Origin: an uncultured Pelagibacteraceae bacterium
GTDB taxonomy: Bacteria; Pseudomonadota; Alphaproteobacteria; Pelagibacterales; Pelagibacteraceae
Assembly (NCBI GenBank): GCA_902567945.1
Contig: CACFOC010000009.1
Span: forward strand, 1 to 34,899
DNA: 34,899 bases
Reading direction: 5' to 3'
The stretch's first letter is position 1. Each line of letters starts with the position of its first letter. Below the pieces are notes generated by a model. That model was not told the DNA's origin. It saw nothing but the letters and a program-made list of their open reading frames with translations, and made no database searches. Both the position numbers and the translations under genes were made by a program. Positions 20,242-27,831 of this stretch are shown in pieces.

Positions 20242-22025
20242 AATATCCCAAAGAATATCTTGAAGAAATTAAACAAAGACTAAAAGTATCGCAGGTTGTT
20301 GGCAAATCTGTGAAACTAAAAAAAAGAGGAAAAGAATTTATTGGCTTGTCACCATTTTCAAATGAAAAAACACCTTCTTTTACAGTGAATGATGAAAAAG
20401 GATTTTATCATTGTTTTAGTACTGCCGAACATGGAAATATTTTTGATTTTTTAATGAAAACTAAAAATTACAAATTTGGAGAAGCCGTTAGAACGCTTGC
20501 TAGCGATGCTGGTATGCAACCGTATAGGTTCTCCAAACAAGATGAGGAGAAGCAAAATAGGTGGAAAGTTTATAATTTAATTTTAGAGAAATACGCTAAT
20601 TTGTGTAGCGATGAACTATCATCAGGAAAATATCCCGAAATTATTAAATATTTAGATGAAAGAAAAATAACTAAAAAAGAAATTATATTTTTTAAAATAG
20701 GTTATGCGCCAATAAAAAGCAATTTTTACGACTTACTAAAAAAAGAATTTAAAGAGGATCAAATAAATTCATCTGGAATTTTTTATTTAGATGAAATAAA
20801 AAAAATATATATCGATAGGTTTAGAGGTAGAATAATTTTTCCAGTGAAAAATATTAATAATTCCATTTTTGCTCTTGGGGGAAGATCTTTATCCAAAAAA
20901 AGTTTCGCAAAGTATATCAATTCTCCTGAGACAGAATTTTATAAAAAAGGAAATAATCTTTATAACATAAATTTTGCAAAAAACTGCAGAAACCAAGCAG
21001 AGCAAATATTTGTAGTAGAAGGTTATATGGACGTTATAACTCTTCATAAATTTGGCATAGAAAATGTTGTTGCAAATCTTGGCACTGCGATGACTGAAAG
21101 ACAACTAGACTTAATATGGAGATTTTTTAAAAATCCAATTATTTGTTTAGACGGTGATATAAGTGGACGCAAAGCTGCATTAAGAGCAGCAGAAAGATTA
21201 TTTCCTTTGATGAAAGCAGGATTTAATATTTATTTTTTAACTTTACCAGAAAATTTAGATCCTGATACTTATTTAAATCAAAAAGGCAAAGAATCTTTTT
21301 TAAAATTTTCAGAGAGCAAAATAGAAATAAAAGATTTTATTTGGGATTCATACTATAATGAAGTAGACAAAAACAATCCAAGCTCACTCACATTGTTTGA
21401 AAAAAAAATCAAATCTCTTTGCAATGAAGTTAAGGATAAAACTTTAGCTAAGTACTACCTTGATAATTTTTTGAAAAAAATTAACAGTCTTACACCTATT
21501 TTAAATTCAAAAAAATATAAATTTTCGAAATTTAGAGAAATGACAGTTCCTCTTCAAGTTACTAAAGATATATATAAACAAAGAAAAAAGTTTGAAGAAC
21601 AGGAATTAAAAGAGCTATCAATTTTATATTTAATAATAAGCAATTTAGATATATTTAGAAAAAATATTGAATTGATATCAGAAATCAATTTTTCAAATCA
21701 CTTAATTGTAGAATTTAAACAAAAAATCATTGAGTGTTTAACCTCAGAGAAATACTTTGATAGAAAAGTTTTAAAATTAGATGATTTTGATCAAAAATAT
21801 CAAGAACTTATAAAAAGTATAAACAAAAATGCACCAGTAAAAATTATTTCACAGAACCAAAATGAAGAAAAAATTTTGTTAATATTTGAAGAAATTATGA
21901 ATGAAATTAAAGAAATTGACTTAAGAAAAAAAATTGAATCTCTTGAAGATAAAGTTTCTCTAAATCTTGATGAAAAGCTTTATTCTGAGCTTTTGTCATT
22001 AAGAAATCAGTTAAAAGGTGGTTAA
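20238..22025 (+). CDS. dnaG: DNA primase, zinc-ligand-poor form
   Basis: Synthesises RNA primers at the replication fork with DnaB helicase. The 595-residue protein has the N-terminal zinc-finger fold, the RNA polymerase core (IIFPVKNINNSIFALGGRSL), and the TOPRIM catalytic part (FVVEGYMDVITLHKFGIENV, ICLDGDISGRKAALRA) with its acidic residues. A divergent C-terminal helicase-binding region follows. The zinc site is altered: positions equivalent to the usual Cys, His, Cys, Cys ligands read S38, S41, C59 and T62, so three of four ligands are missing. The fold around them (TPSFTVNDEKGFYHCF, HGNIFDFLMK) is intact. It overlaps yqeY by 4 bases and precedes rpoD. Confidence 0.96.
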   Translation: MKYPKEYLEEIKQRLKVSQVVGKSVKLKKRGKEFIGLSPFSNEKTPSFTVNDEKGFYHCFSTAEHGNIFDFLMKTKNYKFGEAVRTLASDAGMQPYRFSKQDEEKQNRWKVYNLILEKYANLCSDELSSGKYPEIIKYLDERKITKKEIIFFKIGYAPIKSNFYDLLKKEFKEDQINSSGIFYLDEIKKIYIDRFRGRIIFPVKNINNSIFALGGRSLSKKSFAKYINSPETEFYKKGNNLYNINFAKNCRNQAEQIFVVEGYMDVITLHKFGIENVVANLGTAMTERQLDLIWRFFKNPIICLDGDISGRKAALRAAERLFPLMKAGFNIYFLTLPENLDPDTYLNQKGKESFLKFSESKIEIKDFIWDSYYNEVDKNNPSSLTLFEKKIKSLCNEVKDKTLAKYYLDNFLKKINSLTPILNSKKYKFSKFREMTVPLQVTKDIYKQRKKFEEQELKELSILYLIISNLDIFRKNIELISEINFSNHLIVEFKQKIIECLTSEKYFDRKVLKLDDFDQKYQELIKSINKNAPVKIISQNQNEEKILLIFEEIMNEIKEIDLRKKIESLEDKVSLNLDEKLYSELLSLRNQLKGG

Positions 22026-22086
22026 AAAAGCTATAGATTTTATTAATTTAGTTATTATATATAAGTTCGCCATTGGATTATAAATA

Positions 22087-23997
22087 ATGAAAAATACATC
22101 AGAAAAGAAAATTACAAAATCCTTCGAAAGATTATTAGACAAAGGAGTTCATAGAGGTTTTATTACTTATGAAGAACTGGGCAAATCTCTTGGCAAAAGA
22201 AACATTAGTCAAGAAAATATAGAAAAAGCTTTTTTATATTCTTTTGATAACAAAGTTTGTCTCGTTGAAAAAAAATCAGATTATCGCCTAATTAAGAAAA
22301 AACAAACAAGCTCAAACGAAAGTGAGAAAAGTTCTGAACAGGATAAAAGTGATGATCCTATAAGAATGTACCTAAGAGAAATGGGAGGAGTTGAGCTTCT
22401 TTCTCGAGAGGGTGAAATTGCTATAGCAAAAAGAATAGAAGCTGGGAAGAATGTTATGATAAATGCACTTTTACAAAGTCCTCTAACAGCAAAAAAAATT
22501 TTTGAATGGAAAGATAAGCTAGAAAAAAATGAAATTTTAGTTAGAGAAATTATAGATATAGATTCAACTTACCTTGATTTAGACTCTGAAGGAGAGGATG
22601 CAAACCAGAAAAAAAATAAATTAAAAAACAAATTAAAAGATAAAAAAGAGGAAGATGAAAAATCAGACAAAGACAAAGACAAAGAAAAAGATGGGAACGA
22701 TAAAGACAACACATATTCTGAAGATGATGAATTCAATCCTTCTCTGGCTGCAATGGAAGAAGAAATTAAACCCCAAGTCATTTCTACTATTCATTCTCTT
22801 TCAAAACAATATTCAAAACTAATTAAGTATCAAAATGAAAAGTTAGAATGTGTTTTAAGTGGTAAAGAATTTTCTCGATCAAAAGAAAAAGCTTTCAAAG
22901 AAATTCAAAATCAAATATCTTTAAAAATAAAAACGTTACAATTAAATCCTACAATATTAGAAGAATTAGTTAAGGAACACTATCAAGAGAATAAAAAAGT
23001 TGTTGGACTAGATGGTCTTTTACTTAGATCAGCAATGGAGAATAAAATATCAAGAGAAGAGTTTCTTAAATACTATATAGGAAATGAAATAAATCCAAAT
23101 TTCCAATCATTTCTTAATGAAAACATACTCTGGAAAAACTTTTTTAAAAAAAAGAAAAAAGAATTTTCTGAAATTAGAGATAGGCTAATAGAATTTAGTA
23201 AAAAAATTGGCTTGTCAGTAAGTGAGTATAAAGTTTTAGTTAGTAGAATTCAAAAAGGAGAAAAAGAGGCTCGAGTTGCCAAAAAAGAAATGGTAGAAGC
23301 TAATTTAAGATTAGTGATATCAATAGCAAAAAAATATACAAATAGAGGTCTACAGTTTTTAGATTTAATTCAGGAAGGTAACATTGGGTTAATGAAAGCG
23401 GTAGATAAATTCGAATACCAGAGAGGTTATAAATTTTCAACTTATGCAACTTGGTGGATTAGACAAGCTATTACTCGATCAATAGCAGACCAAGCAAGGA
23501 CAATTAGGATACCAGTGCATATGATAGAAACAATTAATAAAATAGTAAGAACATCAAGACAAATTTTGAGTGATCTGGGAAGAGAACCAACTCCAGAGGA
23601 GCTTGCAAAAAAATTAGCTATGCCATTAGATAGGGTCAGAAAAGTTTTAAAAATCTCTAAAGAACCAGTTTCATTAGAAACTCCTGTAGGCGATGAAGAA
23701 GATAGTAGTCTCGGTGATTTTATAGAAGATCAAAATGCTCTGCAGCCTCTAGACGCCTCAATAAGATCTAACTTAGGAGAATCTACAACTAAGATATTGG
23801 CCACTTTAACTCCAAGAGAAGAAAGAGTTTTGCGTATGCGATTTGGAATTGGAATGAATACAGATCACACTTTAGAGGAAGTAGGTTTACAATTTTCAGT
23901 TACAAGAGAAAGAATAAGACAAATTGAAGCTAAGGCCTTAAGAAAACTTAAACATCCCAGCAGATCTAAACATTTAAAAAGCTTCTTAGAGAAATAA
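22087..23997 (+). CDS. rpoD: RNA polymerase primary sigma factor (sigma-70)
   Basis: Housekeeping sigma factor of 636 residues. Region 1.1 is at the start, then region 1.2 ([22 protein letters not shown]). A long non-conserved insert follows, interrupted by a highly charged K/D/E stretch near residues 170-220. Region 2 is [39 protein letters not shown] with [15 protein letters not shown] for -10 recognition and melting. Region 3 and region 4 ([35 protein letters not shown], the -35 helix-turn-helix) complete it. Located 61 bases after dnaG, as in the classical dnaG-rpoD operon. The next gene starts 14 bases past its stop. Confidence 0.98.
   Translation: MKNTSEKKITKSFERLLDKGVHRGFITYEELGKSLGKRNISQENIEKAFLYSFDNKVCLVEKKSDYRLIKKKQTSSNESEKSSEQDKSDDPIRMYLREMGGVELLSREGEIAIAKRIEAGKNVMINALLQSPLTAKKIFEWKDKLEKNEILVREIIDIDSTYLDLDSEGEDANQKKNKLKNKLKDKKEEDEKSDKDKDKEKDGNDKDNTYSEDDEFNPSLAAMEEEIKPQVISTIHSLSKQYSKLIKYQNEKLECVLSGKEFSRSKEKAFKEIQNQISLKIKTLQLNPTILEELVKEHYQENKKVVGLDGLLLRSAMENKISREEFLKYYIGNEINPNFQSFLNENILWKNFFKKKKKEFSEIRDRLIEFSKKIGLSVSEYKVLVSRIQKGEKEARVAKKEMVEANLRLVISIAKKYTNRGLQFLDLIQEGNIGLMKAVDKFEYQRGYKFSTYATWWIRQAITRSIADQARTIRIPVHMIETINKIVRTSRQILSDLGREPTPEELAKKLAMPLDRVRKVLKISKEPVSLETPVGDEEDSSLGDFIEDQNALQPLDASIRSNLGESTTKILATLTPREERVLRMRFGIGMNTDHTLEEVGLQFSVTRERIRQIEAKALRKLKHPSRSKHLKSFLEK
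22666..22683 (+). repeat. GACAAA hexamer repeated three times inside rpoD
   Basis: Tandem GACAAA x3 followed by a degenerate GAAAAA, encoding alternating Asp-Lys in the charged insert of the sigma factor. In-frame hexamers mean copy-number change would not break the reading frame. Confidence 0.75.
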
Positions 23998-24011
23998 AAA
24001 TTTGATCTTTA

Positions 24012-24896
24012 ATGATTAAATTACTTTGGAATACTGAATATCAAAATCTACCAGATCCAAACAATCCTACAAAGCAGGATTTAGTGGACAATAAATGGGG
24101 TATTTATCATAAAAAAAATTCTGACAGATGGATTTTTAATATTTTAAAGAATGTAAAATTTAACATTATAGATGATGAAAAAAAATTAAAGAAAGAAGAT
24201 ATTCTTATAATCGTAGATTCTAGTCCAGAAAAGAAAAAAGAATTTTATATAAAACTAAAATTAGCGTGTAATAAAATTTTTCTAATACATTTAGGCGATG
24301 AATCAGGGATACTTGATTTAAGTAGTATTTATGATGGTTTTAACTTTGTTTGGCGATCATTCTGTCTTAGAAGATTTTTTGACAATAAAAAAGTTAAATG
24401 TATACCAATTGGATATAAATCAGGAGTTCATTTAAATAAAGAAATTAAGAAAAAATATAAGTGGTCTTTTATTGGCACTCCACATAGATCAAGTAGACAT
24501 GATTTACTATTTCAATTATCACAAATAAAACCTTCGTTTTGCCATATAACAAAAAAATTTAACGAAAAGATTATTGATAGCTTAGAAATGAGTAAAGTGT
24601 TGTCTTCAACGGAATTTATACCTTGTCCAAATGGTTTCTTTCATCCCGAAACATACAGACTTTATGAAGCTTTGGAATGTGGGTGTATACCAATTGTAGA
24701 GAATGCTTTTCAATACTATGATCGTCTTTTTCCAAATAATCCATTTATTAAAGTCGACAAATGGATAGATGCAAAATCTATAATTAAAGATTGGAACGAA
24801 GAACAAATAAATAAAAAAAGAAAAGAATGTCAATTATGGTGGCATAAATATCAAAAACAACTTCAAGAAGACATACTTAATACAATTACATTATGA
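24012..24896 (+). CDS. Exostosin-like (GT47-type) glycosyltransferase
   Basis: Protein of 294 residues. The C-terminal segment IPCPNGFFHPETYRLYEALECGCIPIVE has the R-x2-EAL-x2-GCIPIV pattern of exostosin-family GT-B glycosyltransferases, where it binds the nucleotide-sugar. The start LLWNTEYQNLPDP and the central KIFLIHLGDESG are less familiar. No signal peptide or membrane helix is visible, so a cytoplasmic enzyme is likely. Donor and acceptor are unknown. It starts 14 bases after rpoD and its TGA overlaps the ATG of the following TPR-like gene. Probable role: building a surface glycan (inference). Confidence 0.72.
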   Translation: MIKLLWNTEYQNLPDPNNPTKQDLVDNKWGIYHKKNSDRWIFNILKNVKFNIIDDEKKLKKEDILIIVDSSPEKKKEFYIKLKLACNKIFLIHLGDESGILDLSSIYDGFNFVWRSFCLRRFFDNKKVKCIPIGYKSGVHLNKEIKKKYKWSFIGTPHRSSRHDLLFQLSQIKPSFCHITKKFNEKIIDSLEMSKVLSSTEFIPCPNGFFHPETYRLYEALECGCIPIVENAFQYYDRLFPNNPFIKVDKWIDAKSIIKDWNEEQINKKRKECQLWWHKYQKQLQEDILNTITL

Positions 24897-25237
24897 AAGA
24901 TAGCAAATTAGATAAAATTGAAATATTTATTAAAGAGCAAAAAATTTCTGAGGCTCAATTTGAATTATCAAAATTAGGTAAAGAATATGAAAAAAATCCA
25001 GACTATCTTTTTTTAAGAGGAAAGGTTTTTTATTTAAATAGATTATATTATGCAGCGATAGACGCATTGCTAATAGCTTTAGAATTTGAAAAAAATAATA
25101 AAATTTATAATTTGATCGCTGAAATTTACGGAGTAATTGGAAATAACGAATTAAAAAAAAAAATTATGGATTTAAATTTAAGATCAGAAGCAATCAAATC
25201 GCTAAAAGAACAATTATACGGAATTTATAGAAAATAA
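24893..25237 (+). CDS. Small TPR-like protein
   Basis: 114-residue, wholly helical-looking protein with about two degenerate tetratricopeptide-like units (YLFLRGKVFYLNRLYYAAIDALLIALEFEKNNKIYNLIAEIYGVIG). Consensus hydrophobic and Ala positions are in place. It has no signal peptide or membrane helix. It is coupled to the exostosin-like gene through an ATGA overlap. TPR proteins mediate protein contacts, so it may assist that glycosyltransferase, but the function is unknown. It ends 17 bases from the convergent GtrB-like gene. Confidence 0.6.
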   Translation: MKDSKLDKIEIFIKEQKISEAQFELSKLGKEYEKNPDYLFLRGKVFYLNRLYYAAIDALLIALEFEKNNKIYNLIAEIYGVIGNNELKKKIMDLNLRSEAIKSLKEQLYGIYRK

Positions 25238-25254
25238 TTAAATTTAAAAAATTA

Positions 25255-26196
25255 CTAATTTTCTTTATAATTTTTTATTTCTTTAATTATATACCTTGGT
25301 CTTCCTCTTGTCTGTTCGTGAATTCTTGCTATATAGAGGCTCGAAATTCCAATTGTAATTAATATTATTCCTGAAAAAAAAGATATTGAGATTAATAATT
25401 GGGTAGTACCTGGTACTGCTAATCCAATAAATTTTTGATAAAAAGCATAAAAAATTAAAATCACTGAAAATAAAAAAGTAATTAATCCTAAAATAATTCC
25501 TAAATATAATGGGGCTAAAGAAAAACTAGTTATGCCTCTAATAAATTCTAAAGTTGGCCCGACCGATGAAAATAGTGGAAATTTAGACTTTCCAGCAGGT
25601 CTACTTTCTAAAACATATTCAACAAAAGTCTGTTTGAAACCAACCCAAACAGACAATCCTCTAACATAGGGATTATATTCATGAGGATTTCTTATATGCT
25701 CTATTGCTCGCCTTGAAATAAGTTTAAAATCCCCAGCATCTAAAGGAAGTGGTATATAAGATAATTTATTTATTATCCTGTAAGCAATCTTAGTTAAGAA
25801 TATTTGTAATTTACTTTCTCCTAACCTTTTAGTTCTGACAGTATGAACTACATCAAAACCATTTTCAAACTTCTCAATAAGCTTAGGAATAAGTTCCGGA
25901 GGGTCTTGTAGATCTGCCTCCATATATATAACACAATCTCCTGAGCAATTATCAAATCCAGCTAAAATACAAGGTGCATTTCCGAATCTTCGAGACATAT
26001 TTATTATTTTTATTGGATATTTTTTTTGAAGATCGATTAATAATTTTTCAGACGAGTCAGAAGAGTCATCGTTTACAAAAATCATTTCATATTTCCAATT
26101 ATTTAACTTTTCAACTGTTTTAGAAACTCTAGACACGAGTTCAGGAATAATCTCTTGTTCATTTCTAAATGAAAATATTATAGAAAGTAATTTCAT
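25255..26196 (-). CDS. GtrB-like polyprenyl-phosphate glycosyltransferase (GT2)
   Basis: Family-2 glycosyltransferase of 313 residues with an N-terminal GT-A domain and two C-terminal membrane helices (about 232-258 and 268-292). This is the architecture of GtrB/DPM1-like enzymes that load glucose, mannose or similar onto undecaprenyl phosphate. Motifs are VNDDSSDSS, MEADLQDPPELIPKL (metal-binding and catalytic Asp region) and RRFGNAPCILAGFD. The C-terminal ARIHEQTRGRPRYII is also typical. It is the last gene of a six-gene minus-strand run that starts with a GT-C membrane glycosyltransferase, the sort of enzyme that would use its lipid-linked sugar. No GtrA flippase is visible. Confidence 0.88.
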   Translation of the reverse strand: MKLLSIIFSFRNEQEIIPELVSRVSKTVEKLNNWKYEMIFVNDDSSDSSEKLLIDLQKKYPIKIINMSRRFGNAPCILAGFDNCSGDCVIYMEADLQDPPELIPKLIEKFENGFDVVHTVRTKRLGESKLQIFLTKIAYRIINKLSYIPLPLDAGDFKLISRRAIEHIRNPHEYNPYVRGLSVWVGFKQTFVEYVLESRPAGKSKFPLFSSVGPTLEFIRGITSFSLAPLYLGIILGLITFLFSVILIFYAFYQKFIGLAVPGTTQLLISISFFSGIILITIGISSLYIARIHEQTRGRPRYIIKEIKNYKEN

Positions 26197-26203
26197 AATT
26201 TCT

Positions 26204-26914
26204 TTATTTTTTTAAAATAAATTTTTTTTTTTTAATTAAATGTAAAGCTTTTTTTGAAGGAAGCCCAGTTATTTGGCAAGTCCATTTAGGAGAAATTCCA
26301 ACATTTGCTGATAAATGATACATTCCATAATTCCAAGTATATATATCTCCAGCTTTCCATTGAGAAAGAACATTATTACCCACTTGGATTATATGCCCCC
26401 AATCCCAATCTTCTAAAAATAATAAATATCTTTTTATTTTCTTTGAATCTGCATTATTTAAATTTCCTTTTTTTTTTACTCCACCGTATGCATCAAAATG
26501 CCAAGGATTTGTATTTCCTGGATTTTGTTTGAAGCAAGCAATAGTCACATAATCTAGTCCACAGATATTTTTTAGTTTATCAAATTCTTCTGGCAGCTTG
26601 TCTCTATTATCTATCCACTGAGTATATTTAGAGTTATGTTCATTATAACCATGTTTTATATGATCTAATTTTGATGCAGCTTTACTTTCAGGATGTAATT
26701 GAGTTGGAATTAACTTTCCATTCTTAATATCTTCTTTATAAAGTTCAGTAGAAATTTCCTCTTTTTTTTTTTCGAGTTTTTCTTTTATTTTAGAAAAATC
26801 AAAATTCATAATTCTACCAACATATTTACAATCTTTAGATTTAACAGATGGATTATAATGCCAATCTTTTTTTGATTTTTTATATTCTAGCAAGCTTTTA
26901 AATTCTTTAGGCAT
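26204..26914 (-). CDS. Cupin-like 2OG-Fe(II) oxygenase-type protein
   Basis: Protein of 236 residues with a jelly-roll signature: H139-x-D141 (NPWHFDAYGG) and a distal H200 (YGMYHLSANVG), the expected iron-binding triad. K210 lies ten residues after the distal His, where 2-oxoglutarate is usually bound by Arg or Lys. YLLFLEDWDWGHIIQVGN and WKAGDIYTWNYG resemble strands seen in marine phage and bacterial dioxygenases of unknown substrate. It sits 7 bases from the GtrB-like gene and overlaps the PLP gene by 8 bases, so it acts in the same pathway by inference. Its activity and substrate are unknown. Confidence 0.65.
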   Translation of the reverse strand: MPKEFKSLLEYKKSKKDWHYNPSVKSKDCKYVGRIMNFDFSKIKEKLEKKKEEISTELYKEDIKNGKLIPTQLHPESKAASKLDHIKHGYNEHNSKYTQWIDNRDKLPEEFDKLKNICGLDYVTIACFKQNPGNTNPWHFDAYGGVKKKGNLNNADSKKIKRYLLFLEDWDWGHIIQVGNNVLSQWKAGDIYTWNYGMYHLSANVGISPKWTCQITGLPSKKALHLIKKKKFILKK

Positions 26915-27791
26915 TTTTAATACTCATATTTCCCAATAATTTTGAAATACAAACTCTTCTCCACTCTGTTCCTCTGTCATGATCGTTAAACATTTTATTT
27001 TTTTTATCAGTTATACCAAAAATAACGCAGTCGCTAGGATTTAATTTAAGTTCTCTACAAATTTTTAACTGTTTTTCTCTAAAATTGTTTTGATTGTAAT
27101 CAGGTTCAAATTTTTTACACAGTTCATATCCCACTCCGGCTGAAATTTTTGATACCATATCCATACTTGTAAAAATATCTACCGGATCATCGTTATTTAT
27201 TTTTTTACACCTTAGTCCTATTCGCAACCTTTCTGTTCCATAAAAAGCTTTACTCATACTAAAAGATAATCCCTTTATACAAGGTCTATCTAAATCAAAA
27301 TCAATATTCCTGCAAACTGAAAAATAAGCACAATCTATAAAAACTGGAACATTTAGATCGTCACAAATTTTTATAATATTTTCCATTTCAGGATGTTTTG
27401 TCCCACAATCACTAAATGGTAAAGATATTATTAAAGCATCATTTTTTTTTATTTTATCATCTTCAATGTAAGTCCAACCTGGATAATTGTTTCTCCACGA
27501 TAGGGTATGATATTTAAACTCACCTTTAAAGCATCTCATTCTTCTATTTTTATTTTCGGCATAAAAAAAATCAAATGATTGTGTTGTACCATGAACAAAA
27601 CTTAAAGATTTAAATTTTTTCAAACCGTGTAAATTATTTAACTTACTTGACTGTATCCATTCAAAGTAAATATTTAAAAAATTATTTAATATTTTTTCAT
27701 CATGTAAATATTTTGAACTGAGAGATTTTGATATAAATTCAAAAACCTCTTTATTGGGTATTGGACCAGATTTTTTACCATTAAATTTCAT
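26907..27791 (-). CDS. Compact PLP-dependent fold-type I enzyme
   Basis: 294-residue protein with aminotransferase-type PLP motifs. SFVHGTTQSFDFF (about 64-76) resembles the cofactor phosphate-binding turn. D153 in PVFIDCAYFS fits the pyridine-nitrogen Asp. K181 in GLSFSMSKAFYGTERLRIGLR fits the Schiff-base lysine, with arginines following. It is about 80-100 residues shorter than common class I/II aminotransferases and has little of the C-terminal domain, yet I see no frameshift. It may be an aminotransferase, decarboxylase or lyase. It overlaps the 2OG-oxygenase gene by 8 bases and follows the radical SAM gene by 40 bases. Confidence 0.65.
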   Translation of the reverse strand: MKFNGKKSGPIPNKEVFEFISKSLSSKYLHDEKILNNFLNIYFEWIQSSKLNNLHGLKKFKSLSFVHGTTQSFDFFYAENKNRRMRCFKGEFKYHTLSWRNNYPGWTYIEDDKIKKNDALIISLPFSDCGTKHPEMENIIKICDDLNVPVFIDCAYFSVCRNIDFDLDRPCIKGLSFSMSKAFYGTERLRIGLRCKKINNDDPVDIFTSMDMVSKISAGVGYELCKKFEPDYNQNNFREKQLKICRELKLNPSDCVIFGITDKKNKMFNDHDRGTEWRRVCISKLLGNMSIKNA

Positions 27792-27831
27792 ACTAACCGA
27801 ATATAACAGGAGTATTAAATAACATATGATT

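Noticed and set aside
22569-22781. Minus-strand Ser/Phe-rich ORF inside rpoD
   Set aside because: It is the antisense of the K/D/E-rich insert of the sigma factor; low-complexity antisense ORFs are expected there.
26305-26532. Plus-strand ORF antisense to the 2OG-oxygenase gene
   Set aside because: The minus-strand frame holds the iron-binding triad; this one has no motif.
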